Shown here piece after piece: positions 11,491-22,325 of a DNA stretch of 60,000 nt; position 1 is the first letter of the stretch, and every line of letters starts with the position of its first letter. This DNA comes from Adiantum capillus-veneris (taxonomy: Eukaryota > Streptophyta > Polypodiopsida > Polypodiales > Pteridaceae): NCBI GenBank assembly GCA_014529385.2, contig CM043947.1, positions 115,463,587 through 115,523,586 of the forward strand, in the 5' to 3' direction. Below the pieces are notes generated by a model, which was not told the DNA's origin, ran no database searches, and was given only the letters and a program-made list of their open reading frames with translations. Position numbers and translations under genes: made by a program.

Positions 11491-11514
11491 TCATCTCTCG
11501 TCTCGGGTTCAACA
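11334..11514 (+). repeat. LTR-B, complete, plus sense
   Basis: It runs from TGTTGAGC to TTCAACA (181 bp). It is preceded by the purine-rich ATTTGAGTGGGGG (11321-11333), the expected polypurine tract. Its CA end is joined directly to direct repeat R copy 2, not to a genomic flank. Confidence 0.9.
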
Positions 11515-11930
11515 GCTAATTATAGATGCTTCTCTCTCTCGTGAAGCTTCTTGCGAGTGTTAATGTTTGCATAACTGTTTCTCTCTCTTTGGCTCCTATA
11601 TACAGCAATTCTCTCTTCTCGCATACATACAATGTGTTCATGTTTGCAGAGCTGTCTCTCCCTCTTCTGCTCTTATATTCAACAATTCTCTCTGCTTCCC
11701 GTGCATATAGTAACCTTTCTTCCGCTCTTATATTCAACAATTCTCTCTACCCCGCGTGCATATAGGTGTTAATGCCTGTCTCTCTTCTGCTTCTATAATC
11801 AAAGATTCCTTTAGCGCGGGTAGCATAACATCGCGAAACCATCCATGGTAACAAGCAAGTTAACAAGAAAACCACATACTGCAAAGAAAGAAGAAAGATA
11901 AAATTTACTTAGCTGTATTGACAATCATGT
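11515..11930 (-). repeat. direct repeat R copy 2 and 5' internal region
   Basis: Positions 11515-11739 repeat 9286-9510. The remainder reads on the minus strand as the internal sequence immediately after the primer site. No protein domain is visible. Confidence 0.75.
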
Positions 11931-11942
11931 GCTTTGATACCA
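11931..11942 (-). other. primer-binding site of LTR-B element
   Basis: On the minus strand it reads TGGTATCAAAGC, directly abutting the LTR end CAACA at 11943. This is the usual plant initiator-Met-type site with one change from TGGTATCAGAGC. Confidence 0.85.
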
Positions 11943-12100
11943 TGTTGAACCGGAGATGAGAGATGATCGAGAGGGAGCAAGACACGAGACGAGGGAGAAG
12001 AGAGAGATAGAGAGACGACACCACAATTGCATACCCCAAAGTGTATCTATTAATCACACAAGCTGCGTTTACATAGAGGGAACCAGGGTTCTATATATAT
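11943..12100 (-). repeat. LTR-B (5' LTR), part 1, split by insertion
   Basis: This is the 3' portion of a minus-sense LTR-B. It breaks off after GGGTTCTATATATAT, where the nested element begins, and resumes at 19545-19572. The two parts together give about 181 bp once the target duplication is discounted. Confidence 0.9.
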
Positions 12101-12274
12101 TGAGGCGGTCCGGGGCGGGCAACAAGAAGAGTGGCCTTTAAGCACCCTTTTAGGCTCCCATGGTGCTCAATTGCGTTGGGGTTGGAAAAAACAACAAACA
12201 CACACACAAACCCACAACCTAACCCTACACATGTTTGGGGCACCACCTAGTTTTGGATGCAAACTAGGACGCGT

Positions 12275-12314
<40 letters not shown>

Positions 12315-14712
12315 CTCGGGATTCTTTGAAATGTATCGGCAGTGATCAAGCAAACACAATTATATATGTAAGAAAGAGAGGGAAGGGGGAGGGGGTGCTT
12401 GTTGCACTAATAACTTCTTACAAATCTGTCATGACCAATGAAAGTGAGATTAGTATTTGTTCAACATAGCTTGAGTAAATTACACCACAACACATCACAA
12501 GAAAAGTCACCCCAATCACTGTCTTAAGGCCAAGGGATTCCTCTCCACCCTATCTCCCTCTTACAGTATGTGGGATTTATGGCTAAATTGATGACAACAC
12601 CCAAAGACAAGCTATCAAGAACTTAAATAAAAACACCAAGACACTTACACATCATTGTTGTCCATTACTTCACGTTGGAAGAGAGACAAGGTATCCAAGC
12701 TTAGTCCAAATCCACCCTCCTTGATTCAGCAAATGTTGGCTTACACTAGTAAGAGAAATGATAGATTTCCTACTCTCAATTGAATGATCAGTCTCTCTCT
12801 TACAATGGCATAGAGTTACCTTGCTAATCACCCCTATTACAACACATGCACATGCATAAGACAATGAGCTTCCACTCAAGAGCTCCTTCTAGAGAGGTTG
12901 AGCTTGGCTTCTCAAGCTATAGCATAGTGCTCTTGCTTATGGCTCTCCCTTTTTGTGCTAGCTACACCCTCCTTTTATAGAAATTTAGAGGGCTAGGGTT
13001 ACTCCTCTAACCATGGTTGGATTAGATTTTCAGCACTTATCTAATTTCTTTTGCTTGGAATTATCAAGAAGTTGGTGGGGATAGATGAAGAAGAGAGAGA
13101 GGAGAAAAGTGGAGGTGATAGGACTTTTCATACTAGGTTAGTGTTAGTAAATTAGTAGAGTTAGTATTTTTATTGATTTACAAATGGAATTGGATATTTA
13201 CTATGGAAGTATCCATGTAGGATACAAATAAGGAAGAAAAACTCTTAATAGGTAAGAAAACATGGATTTCTTATAATGTTGATGCTCCAAGTGTCTTGAG
13301 TAGGGTCAATTTTGACGCTTGTTGACGGTCCACTAGCTTTGACGGTACGTTTTTTCTCCACTCTTGACCTTCCTTGGAAGCCAAGGTAAGTGAACATGAG
13401 TAATCAATCACCATGATGCTGTCTTTCAAGAGAAGAGGCTGAATTTTATGATTTTTTGATAGATATGGGTAATATGGATGAGGAAAAATAAGACTAGGTG
13501 GTCAATTTTGGAATGGAAGTGTGTGTAGGAGACATAAGTTCACCATGGTTTCTCCTATTCTTCAAGGTTGAGAAGAAGGTGAGTAGGGTGCAGAGAGGAG
13601 TGGTGAGAGATGTGGAGATGATGAGTGGAGAAGTGTGTGTGAAAGAGGAAAATGATAAAGTGGAAGAGGGAGTGTGGCTGCATAGTATGGAAAAAATGGG
13701 CTCCACAAATAAAATCATAGCTCACAGCTCGTAACTCAAAAAAATATGAAAAAATTTGAGGTGAAAGCTCAGCTTACGAGCTACAACTTTTGTTTGTATA
13801 ACCTTTTCAAATTCAGGGAGCATGTGATCTTTAAAAATTCAGCAAAACCGACTGTTTTTTTCCACTGCACAAAGTCCTTGTGAGATCCTTCTTTGGATGA
13901 TTCTTTTGAATATCTCAAAGAGTGAGCCCCCCATGGTGCATGCATGCATTCCACATACCCTTGACCTTATTTGGTAGGTCTATAATTAAAAAATTTGTTG
14001 AGATCATGATATAAGTGAATAGTACAACTAAGAAAATCAAATATTGAGTGGTCTAAAAAAAATATGTGTATGTCAAATATAAATAATATAGGTGGAAAAA
14101 ATATAAAGGGGTCAAAATAAATCTCTCTCACTATAAGTTTACCATAAAAATATGAATATTTTTGGTGGTCTAATTTATGAAAGTAATAGAGAATAGATGT
14201 AGGAAGGAAAAACATCACAATAGTGAAAAAACATACACATAAATAGAACTAGTTTTTTTTGGATTTTTTTTGGGATGGAGTTACACCAAAAATAAGAGAA
14301 GCTTGCATGAAATTATTTTCATATGGAATAAAGAGTATGCAAAATTGGAAGAAAAAATATGGTAATGGTGAGTCAATGTACATATCATAAATAACACACC
14401 ATAGGTAGAAATATTTAAATAAATACCAAAATAATTATGAAAAATCCTTTTATTTAGGCCCTATATACAATGAAATATTTACACACAAATAGGCCATAAT
14501 ATACCTTTTTTTAAATTATTTATTTTATTGTTTTGGCTCAACTAGCCCAGTGACTAGCTAATTGAGGGTTTTTAAGAAAATATGGGAAAAGTTTCCAAAC
14601 TCACACACGCCTATATATAGTGAAATGGTAGGGATAGCCATAGTGTTTGAGTGATTTGATAGGGTGAGGTAGCTTACTATGGCAATTATGGAAAGCCGAA
14701 AAATGGCTATCA
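12101..14712 (-). repeat. 3' LTR of nested gag-only element
   Basis: 2612 bp, matching 17267-19544 along its length, but with about 370 bp (roughly 13050-13420) that the other LTR lacks. Contains an (AG)18 run. The short open frames within it are shared with the other LTR and show no domain. Confidence 0.9.
12277..12312. repeat. (AG)18 microsatellite
   Basis: A pure dinucleotide run, equivalent to the 75-bp run at 17445-17519 in the partner LTR. Confidence 0.98.
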
Positions 14713-14716
14713 TTAG

Positions 14717-14726
14717 CCCCCCCCTT
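14717..14726 (-). other. polypurine tract of nested element
   Basis: On the minus strand it reads AAGGGGGGGG, then CTAA, then the LTR start TGATAGCC. This fixes the element's direction. Confidence 0.85.
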
Positions 14727-14819
14727 AGATAATGGTACATTCATGTACCATTTATCCGATCATACAACATTTAGATTGTGTAACATCTGTCTTTGTCTGC
14801 TCTCATCTTTGAAGAACCT

Positions 14820-15479
14820 TTATTGTATGATTAAGAAACCTTGTGTGATATGGAAGATTCTCAGAGCCAATAGCAGGATGTAATGAAGTGACGGAGTAAG
14901 CCTCCTCCATTGAGAAAGTTTCCATAAGCACCCCCCATGATCAAAGATCTTGAAATATCTTTCCCAAAGAGAGATGTATGGTATGGAATCACTTACTGAT
15001 TTCGGTTGAAGAAACTTGTAGATTTTATTGTTGTCCATCATTGCATCTATCACTATAAATGTGATATAAAATATTGGTTTCTCTTCCTCTTGTGTAAAGT
15101 TGATGTATCTGCTACGATCTTCAAGAGCTTGTATGAGCAAATTCCTGAACTGTAGCTTATAAAATTCATTCAACCTGTGTAGGCTCATCAAGTCAAAAAT
15201 TCTATGACCTTCATGATTTGGGAAAGGTTGATTCATGCTTCCAACTGCTATTGGAAGATATTGCAAATAGTTTACCACATAAGTAGATAATAGACGAAGG
15301 TTTCTATTGCTTCCAACACATTCGAAGAGAATAAATTTTGGTACTGATTGATGAAGTATCCACATGTAGCAATCAACAAGTTTTTCATCTATGATGAAGA
15401 CCAGAAGCATCACAATGTGCGACCTCCATACACCAAATAACCAAATGAAGAAGGTTTGGAAACATCCATTCATCACCAA
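14820..15479 (-). CDS. unknown open frame, nested element
   Basis: 219 codons, last in the element's internal region. I recognise no family. It starts with a hydrophobic stretch (FIWLFGVWRSHIVMLLVFII) and then has a mixed region with HEGHRIFDLMSLHRLNEFY. There is no protease, reverse transcriptase or integrase motif. It follows the Gag and acidic frames in the same direction. It may be a remnant of a captured or decayed internal gene. The true start is uncertain, because the first methionine may lie within an older longer frame. Confidence 0.35.
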   Translation of the reverse strand: MVMNGCFQTFFIWLFGVWRSHIVMLLVFIIDEKLVDCYMWILHQSVPKFILFECVGSNRNLRLLSTYVVNYLQYLPIAVGSMNQPFPNHEGHRIFDLMSLHRLNEFYKLQFRNLLIQALEDRSRYINFTQEEEKPIFYITFIVIDAMMDNNKIYKFLQPKSVSDSIPYISLWERYFKIFDHGGCLWKLSQWRRLTPSLHYILLLALRIFHITQGFLIIQ

Positions 15480-15530
15480 GTATTCATGTCCTGTTCCACT
15501 TAAGAAGGTATGGTGATTCCGATGAAAGGT

Positions 15531-16343
15531 TTATGTGAAGAGAGGAGAAGTTGACTTTGAAGATGTGAGACCCAATGTGAAGATGATTGGGTCTTCAAAA
15601 GTTTGGATTTTCTTGCTAAGAGCTTCTCCCATGAATGAAGAGCCACCCACTAAAACACCATTGGAGAGCATGATACCCTTCTGATAGTTTCCTTTTATGA
15701 TTTTATTTTTTACTACTCTCCCATGTTCTTTATCCCCTTCTAAGCACCCCCTTTGGCAAGGTTGTAACTCCTCACATTGTACCACCTCAAAGGTTGATGG
15801 ATTACTGTTTGATTTTGTGAAAACTTTGGCTTCTTGCATGATAGGTTCCTCCATGCTTAATATACATGGGTCATACCAATGCTTTTCAACATCCTCAAAC
15901 ACTTCTTGAATATTATCCTCACATGGATTCAACTCACATTCTTCTACTTTGTTTTGGAGTTGGCATTCCATGTACACAATCATCTCTTTATGATCAATGT
16001 GGTCTATGATCTCCCCACCTATGATTTCATCTTCTTCTTCACTCTCTTCTTTTAGATAAGATACACTCTCAGAACATTCCATAAGATCAAGGTTACCTTC
16101 TAGGTCTTCATTCTCCATAGAGTCATGTTGCACAAAAGCTTCGTCTGCTCGGACTAGAAATTGATTCTCCGCCAAAGGGTTGAATGTATCCATTATTGAA
16201 TCATCAATTTGCATTTGAGATATCTTGTGTCGATTTTGGCATGCTTGTGATAAAGGTAGAAGAAAGAGATTCCACATTTGAATCTTGGCCACACACTTTA
16301 GCACTTGAATAATCAGTTGGCATGTAAGTAACTTCTTCAACAT
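15531..16343 (-). CDS. acidic open frame downstream of gag, nested element
   Basis: 270 codons, exactly in frame with and adjacent to the gag frame, from which one stop codon (16346-16344) separates it. The middle is strongly acidic (KEESEEEDEIIGGEIIDHID), followed by Cys-containing segments (VVQCEELQPCQRGC). No enzymatic motif is visible. It probably represents the C-terminal part of a once longer Gag-like protein. Whether the stop is decay or a programmed break cannot be told from one copy. Confidence 0.45.
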   Translation of the reverse strand: MLKKLLTCQLIIQVLKCVAKIQMWNLFLLPLSQACQNRHKISQMQIDDSIMDTFNPLAENQFLVRADEAFVQHDSMENEDLEGNLDLMECSESVSYLKEESEEEDEIIGGEIIDHIDHKEMIVYMECQLQNKVEECELNPCEDNIQEVFEDVEKHWYDPCILSMEEPIMQEAKVFTKSNSNPSTFEVVQCEELQPCQRGCLEGDKEHGRVVKNKIIKGNYQKGIMLSNGVLVGGSSFMGEALSKKIQTFEDPIIFTLGLTSSKSTSPLFT

Positions 16344-16952
16344 TTATCGGAGTAGAAGGAGACAAGTATGGCAAAGGAGATGAATCCTTGATAGAAACAC
16401 TTTCATGATGGTTGGTTCTTCCAGCATGATGGAAAAACCATTTTTAATGTAGAAGTACTTGTGAAACTTTCTTCGAGCAATAGTGACCGCTTCTTCAAAG
16501 GTAGAGGGTCCACTACAAGTAACCTTAGTCTTTAGGAAAGGAGACAAACCCGAAATAAATTGCTCCATTTTTACATAATCTGGAAATGTAGAACTAAACC
16601 CACATCTTCCCCATTGACGAGAAAAAATATCCTCATAAGCATAGTAGTCTTCACCATGTTGTTGAAGTCTCCTTAATGAAGCCCATGCTGTCTCTGTTGT
16701 TGGAAATTTAGAGAATCTGGTCTTCAAAGCTTTGGAAATTTGGGTATATCCATCTTCAATCTGAAAAGACATACTCCAAAACCATTGCTCAGCGTTGTCT
16801 CTAAGGCATAGCAATAGAAAATCCCCTTTTTCAATGTCATCCCTTTTACCAAGGATACGATAAACCATTCTAAAATCAGTAAGAAAATCATCAACATCTT
16901 CTTCTAGATTTCCCAAGAAGATTGGGATATCATCAAAGGTATAGCGTGTCAT
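16344..16952 (-). CDS. Gag-like protein of nested element
   Basis: 202 codons starting MTRYTFDDIPIFLGNLEEDV. It shows the plant retrotransposon Gag pattern: an opening with F-x-G then a short acidic stretch (DVDDFLTDFRMVYRI), LRDNAEQWFWSM, LKTRFSKFPTTETAWASLRR, and FISGLSPFLKTKV. This is the RNA-packaging capsid region. No zinc knuckle is seen before the stop. It is the first frame after the primer site, the expected place for gag. The partner polymerase would have had to act in trans. Recognition of the Gag fold from motifs is fairly firm. Confidence 0.75.
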   Translation of the reverse strand: MTRYTFDDIPIFLGNLEEDVDDFLTDFRMVYRILGKRDDIEKGDFLLLCLRDNAEQWFWSMSFQIEDGYTQISKALKTRFSKFPTTETAWASLRRLQQHGEDYYAYEDIFSRQWGRCGFSSTFPDYVKMEQFISGLSPFLKTKVTCSGPSTFEEAVTIARRKFHKYFYIKNGFSIMLEEPTIMKVFLSRIHLLCHTCLLLLR

Positions 16953-17246
16953 AGTCTCTCAATGCTAGAAACACACAAAGTTTAGTTCCAAACAATCATT
17001 TTCTCTCATGACATCAACTAACTACACAAAGTTTTGAAAGGTCTTTCAACATGAATTCTAGATTCTTATGTGAAAACGTTTTTTTTTCCTTTCTTATGTT
17101 ATGCTAATCCAAACCATATTCTAGATCATTTTTTGTTGCCTTGAAATTAACTCGGTCATACAAGCTTTCATGATTCATATAATCTACTAGATTATGCTAA
17201 AATTCAAACATTCATGCAATACAACAACAATAAGCACAAAGTCATT

Positions 17247-17263
17247 CCTCAGTGGGGGCACCA
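17247..17263 (-). other. primer-binding site of nested element
   Basis: On the minus strand it reads TGGTGCCCCCACTGAGG, three bases after the LTR end CCGCCTCA. The same 16-17 bases occur at 49391-49406 in an otherwise unrelated element. Confidence 0.75.
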
Positions 17264-17266
17264 ATT

Positions 17267-17441
17267 TGAGGCGGTCCGGGGCGGGCAACAAGAAGAGTGG
17301 CCTTTAAGCACCCTTCTAGGTTCCCATGCTGCTCAATTGGGTTGGGGTTGAAAAAAACAACAACACACACACAAACCCGCAACCTAACCCTACACATATT
17401 TGGGACACCACCTAGTTTTGGATGCGAACTAGGACGCGTAA

Positions 17442-17521
<80 letters not shown>

Positions 17522-19544
17522 CTCGGTATGGTTTGAAATGTATCGGCAGTGATCAAACAAACACAATTATATATGTAAGAAAGAGAGGAAAGGGGGAGGG
17601 GGTGCTTGTTGCACTAATACCTTCTGACAAATCTGTCATGACCAATGAAAGTGAGATTAGTATTTGTTCAACATAGCTTGAGTAAATTACACCACAACAC
17701 ATCACAAGAAAAGCCACCCCAATCACTGTCTTAAGGCCAGGGGAGTCCTCTCCACCCTGTCTCCCTCTTACAGTATGTGGGATTTATGGGTAAATTGATG
17801 ACAACACCCAAAGACAAGCTATCAAGAACTTAAATAAAAACACCAAGACACATACATATCATTGTTGTCCATTACTTCACGTTGGAAGAGAGACAAGGTA
17901 TCCAAGCTTAGTCCAAATCCACCCTCCTTGATTCAGCAAATGTTGGCTTACACTAGTAGGAGAAATGATAGATTTCCTACTCTCAATTGAATGATCAGTC
18001 TCTCTCTTACAATGGCATAGAGTTTCCTTGCTAATCACCCCTATTACAACACATGCACATGCATAAGACAATGAGCTTCCACTCAAGAGCTCCTTTTAGA
18101 GAGGTTGAGCTTGGCTTCTCAAGCTATAGCATAGTGCTCTTGCTTATGGCTCTCCCTTTTTGTGCTAGATACACCCTCCTTTTATAGCAATTTTGAGGGC
18201 TAGGGTTACTCCTCTAACCATGGTTGGGTTAGATTTTCAGCACTTATCTAATTCTTTCAAGAGAAGAGGCTGAATTTTATGATTTTTTGATAGATATGGG
18301 TAATATGGATGAGGAAAAATAAGACTAGGTGGTCAATTTTGGAATGGAAGTGTGTGTAGGAGACATAAGTTCACCATGGTTTCTCTTATTCTTCAAAGTT
18401 GAGAAGAAGGTGAGTAGGGTGTAGAGAGGAGTGGTGAGAGAGGTGGGGATGATGAGTAGAGAAGTGTATGTGAAAGAGGAAAATGATAAAGTGGAAGAGG
18501 GAGTGTGGCTGCATAGCATGGGAAAACTGGGTTCCACAAATAAAATCATAGCTCACAGCTCATAGCTCAAAAAAATATGAACAAATTTAAGGTGAAAGCT
18601 CAGCTTAGGAGCTACAACTTTTGTTTGTATTACCTTTTCAAATTTGGGGAGCATGTGATCTTTAAAAATTCAGCAAAACCGACTGTTTTTTTCCACTGCA
18701 CAAAGTCCTTGTGAGGTCCTTCTTTGGATGATTCTTTTGAATATCTTCAAGAGTGAGCCCCCCATGGTGCATGCATGCATTCCACATACCCTTGACCTTA
18801 TTTGGTAGGTCTATAATTAAAAAATTTGTTGAGATCATGGTATAAGTGAATAGTACAACTAAGAAAATCAAATATTGAGGGGTCTAGAAAATATATGTGT
18901 ATGTCAAATATAAATAATATAGGTGGAAAAAATATAAAGGGGTCAAAATAAATCTCTCTCATTATAAGTCTACCATAAAAATATGAATATTTTTGGTTGT
19001 CTAATTTATGAGAGTAATAGAGAATAGATGTAGGAAGGAAAAAAATCACAATAGTGAAAAAACATACACATAAATAGAACTAGTTTTTATTTTTATTTTT
19101 GTTGGGATGGAGTTACACAAAAAATAAGAGAAGCTTGCATGAAATTATTTTTATATGGAATAAAGAGTATGCAAAATGGTAAGAAAAAATATGGTAATGG
19201 TGAGTCAATGTGCATAGCATAAATAACACACCATAGGTAGAAATATTTAAATAAATACCAAAATAATTATGAAAAATCCTTTTATTTAGGCCCTATATAC
19301 AATGAAATATTTACACACAAATGGGTCATAATATACCATTTTTTAAATTATTTCTTTTATTTTTTTGGCTCAACTAGCCCAGTGACTAGCTAATTGAGGG
19401 TTTTTAAGAAAATATGGGAAAAGTTCCCAAACTCACACACGCCTATATATAGTGAAATGGTAGGGATAGCCATAGTGTTTGAGTGATTTGATAGGGTGAG
19501 GTAGCTTACTATGGCAATTATGGAAAGCCAAAAAATGGCTATCA
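17267..19544 (-). repeat. 5' LTR of nested gag-only element
   Basis: 2278 bp. It begins TGATAGCCATTTTTTGG on the minus strand and ends CCGCCTCA. It lacks the 370-bp segment found in the partner LTR; the junction lies in TCTAATTCTTTCAAG near 18253. Confidence 0.9.
17445..17519. repeat. (GA)37 microsatellite
   Basis: A 75-bp pure GA run, twice the length of the homologous run in the other LTR. Open frames through it are artefacts. Confidence 0.98.
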
Positions 19545-19572
19545 ATATAGAGATACTATATATAGCTCAACA
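19545..19572 (-). repeat. LTR-B (5' LTR), part 2
   Basis: This holds the first 28 bases of the split minus-sense LTR-B (ending AGCTCAACA in plus sense). It is followed by GATAC, the candidate right target duplication of the whole composite. Confidence 0.9.
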
Positions 19573-20134
19573 GATACTTTAATTTCACATTATGAATGTG
19601 CCATCGCTTGACAACGTTTTGTAGAGAGAAGGTCCAAAATCAGTTGGAGAGGGAAGAGAGAGGAGGGCGAGGGTTTCTTCTTTGCATTTCAAAAATATAC
19701 CATGAGTATCTCCGTGAGTATTAAAACTTTATTTACCTCTACTATTGTCGCTACTATTATGCGTTTATTCTCGTAGCACGATTTCGCGCTTAAACATTCA
19801 AATTTTGGCTAAAACATCTCCCCCTCCTCCAAAATTTTGGTGTTTCCCTCCTCTTAATAAAAATTAAAGAACATTATATTAAATTTTCAAGTTTGAAGGA
19901 AAGAGATATGAAAACATGGAACAATTACACTTGGTTATAGCTAAAATAATCACTATCATTTGATTAACATAATTTAGCATGTTTCACAAAATTAGAGAGA
20001 GGAAGAGGGGGGAGAGAGAGATGAATGGATGACACAACCAAAAAAATTCATAACGTAAAGTAAACAAAATTTTTATGAATCATCTTCCAAAAGATCCCTA
20101 CAAGAAGCATCATCCAATTCTAAGCTCATGGCTC
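19573..20134. other. no gene seen
   Basis: AT-rich sequence with a GA-rich stretch near 19640-19680 and 20000-20030. No recognisable coding or repeat structure. Confidence 0.5.
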
Positions 20135-21750
20135 CTACATCAATAAGGAGAGAAATAAATTCTCCTTTGTGGATGTGTTGGCTTCATCAGCTTCAAATTT
20201 GTCATCCTCCATCTCATCATCTTCATCATCATGACAATCATCCTTGCTAAGACTTGCGGCCGCCGGACTTGATTCATCAACCTCCCTCTCTTTTGTCACC
20301 CCCTCATCCAAAGTAGGAGGTGGAAGAGGGTCAAAGATCGTCTCCACTTCATTAGTGGAAAAAATGATTCTCCCTCGAGGTATCACGAGAATTACGAACC
20401 AAAGTTTTGGTTCTTGGATTTATGGGATATAGATTACCTATAGAAGAGAAGCTCAAAGTGAGTAACATTGGTATAATCAATGCTACAAAAAAATAAGAAT
20501 AAAAAAGGTAGTCATTCACCTGCTCACAATTGCATGGAGAAACTAAATTGCCATACCTCCCTGTGTGATGCACACTAGAGTCCACCATGTAGAGGCCATT
20601 TTCATGCTGTTTAGAAAAATTTTCAAACCACTTGCGCTCGAAGATGAAGGTATGGAAGGTTCTAAAATTAACCTTTAGTATCTTTTCAATAGTTCCACAG
20701 TACCCGACTTCATCACCATCTATGTCAAAGTTTCCCATGATCCCACAATCCATGGTGGTTCTACGCTCATCAATGTGGTGCGCATGAAAGTGACGATCCT
20801 TTGACCACATAGAGTTTAAGTAAATGCACTGTAAAATAGCAAAATGTATTTTATCAATTAGAAAGATAAAATCAAGAAAATATTATACAATATAGTTTAG
20901 GTATATGAATATTCTACCTTTATTACACACCCTCGTGCATATTCCCATTGTTTGTGGTGGTGATTTCTTCTCTGTACGCTTTTTCTTTGAAAATTATCTC
21001 ATGAACCCACTCCACACTAATGAGATCTAGGTAACATGCAAGGTGTCTAGGCACTGGGGGTGCCCTTCTTCCTCCATGTACTTGTTTCCATGCTTCTCTC
21101 TCTTGCAAACACCTTGCCTTTGCCAATGTCCACAAGTCCACCCACTTGGTCATAACCTTTGCATTGAGAATACAAAAGTTATTGACCACTCAAGATAGAT
21201 TCATATCCTTGTTAAAAAAATTTTCCTTTCCACTTGGCAAGTCTGAAGTTTTCCTTGCATCTTCCTCATCTGACCACACGTATCATGTTCGTTTGCAAAT
21301 AGATGCAATGGTACCCTTCACTTTGTCTAATTCCTCTTTGGATAGCATCCATGGCGCTTTAGGAAGCACAATCTTCCCATTGGGGCCACGGCATGGAGTA
21401 GTAGAGGTGGGGAGACATTTCAAGACCCTCAAATCCTCCCTCGCACCTAATGAGTCCTGCTTGCCAATAATGTGGTCCCATAGGGTTTTGGCTACATTCG
21501 TGAATATGTGCATTGGATCCAAGAGGTGTTTTATCTCAAATCCTTTCAATATGGAAGCCTTAAAAATATGGAGTACCTTGACATAACTCTTACTGGAGTA
21601 CTCAAAGACGGATTGTTGTTGTAGTGCTCTCCCCAAATGGTTCCCCAATTTTCCATCGTGAGCTTTAGAGGCATCTTCCCATTTGTTGGAGCCTTGTGAT
21701 TTCTACGACCTTGGGGTAAAGAGACTATGGTAGTTTGTATAGATTACCTT
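20135..21750 (-). pseudogene. CACTA (En/Spm) TNP2-type transposase remnant
   Basis: Minus-strand pieces match the plant CACTA transposase in order. First (21648-21283) is the C-terminal part of the transposase core, with LLDPMHIFTNVAKTLWDHI, LGAREDLRVLKCLP and KAPWMLSKEELDKVKGT. Then 21189-20923 holds RCLQEREAWKQVHGGRRAP. Then 20810-20530 resembles the C-terminal DUF4216-like region: TTMDCGIMGNFDIDGDEV, GYCGTIEKILKVNF and FERKWFENFSK. An acidic tail follows at 20386-20135. The DUF4218-like middle is missing or unrecognisable, and stops separate the parts, so it is broken. Possible introns are not resolved. No terminal CACTA repeats were found. Confidence 0.7.
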
Positions 21751-22325
21751 GAGCAAGGAATTTGGCCTCTCTGCTCGCAAGTAGGACATGCATTGCGAGA
21801 ATATTTAGACTAAAGGGAGAGAGAATAGAGAGAGGATAAGGGAGATACCAAAAATCTCTCCAATCCCTGAATCATAGCATTCCCAGATCACTTATTAGAT
21901 GGTATCACTAGAATTATTATATGTGTTCCAACATGGATCACAAGCCATGACTCCCATGAGCCAAATATGACCTGTAACCACATGACCTATGGCTTGTAGT
22001 TGTCCTAGATGTATTGGTGAAGTTTCAACTTGTTTTGATCAAGTTATGATTATTTTTCATTTTTATTGTCAATTTGCGTTTTTTCGACGTTCTTGATAGC
22101 GTTTTGGCCAAAGTGAGGAGCTAATTGGGTGATTTATTGATGCCAAAATACCTCGCACAAGACCCAGAAAGTAGTGTGAAGATCCTCCCTACCAAGTGGT
22201 GGAGATCTCCTCCAAATAGAAACCTAACATTTTAGAGGATGAGCTCATCAAGATATTGCCCTCCTCCTAGCCCTTACTGTTAACTGACTGATGCATCTAA
22301 ACCATCAACTTCTAGAAGAAGAAAA
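21751..22325. other. no gene seen
   Basis: Nothing recognisable apart from a purine tract AGAAGAAGAAAA at the end (22314-22325), which precedes a possible LTR start. Confidence 0.4.

Larger units (their letters stand above)
12101..19544 (-). mobile_element. gag-only LTR retrotransposon (LARD-like), nested in LTR-B
   Basis: It runs from TGAGGCGGTCC to GGCTATCA, with long LTRs at both ends (12101-14712 and 17267-19544). The flanks share ATAT (12097-12100 and 19545-19548), a 4-5 bp duplication blurred by AT repeats. The direction is minus: primer site at 17247-17263 beside the right LTR and a G8 polypurine tract beside the left LTR. The internal part of about 2.55 kb encodes a Gag-like protein and two unassigned open frames, with no protease, reverse transcriptase or integrase. 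It must have depended on a partner element. LTR divergence, including a 370-bp indel, makes it much older than Gy1. Confidence 0.9.
6947..19572 (-). mobile_element. composite copia-like foldback element with nested insertion
   Basis: The element carries short LTRs (about 181 bp, 'LTR-B', TGTTGAGCTATATATAG...GTTCAACA) and a TGGTATCAAAGC primer site. GATAC occurs immediately outside both ends (6942-6946 and 19573-19577), a candidate target duplication for the whole unit. Read from the right on the minus strand the order is: LTR-B (interrupted by the nested element 12101-19544), primer site, a 5' internal region, an inverted copy of the internal 3' half plus LTR-B, the 5' internal region again, a spacer, the internal 3' half, polypurine tract, a truncated LTR-B, and a 27-bp inverted LTR start. 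No recognisable protein domain is encoded, so it is non-autonomous. Copia affiliation is inferred from short LTRs and the Met-type primer site only. Confidence 0.6.

Noticed and set aside
17297-17676. Open frames through the GA runs (Arg-Glu and Ser-Leu repeats)
   Set aside because: They are translations of a pure GA microsatellite in an LTR and differ in length between the two LTRs.
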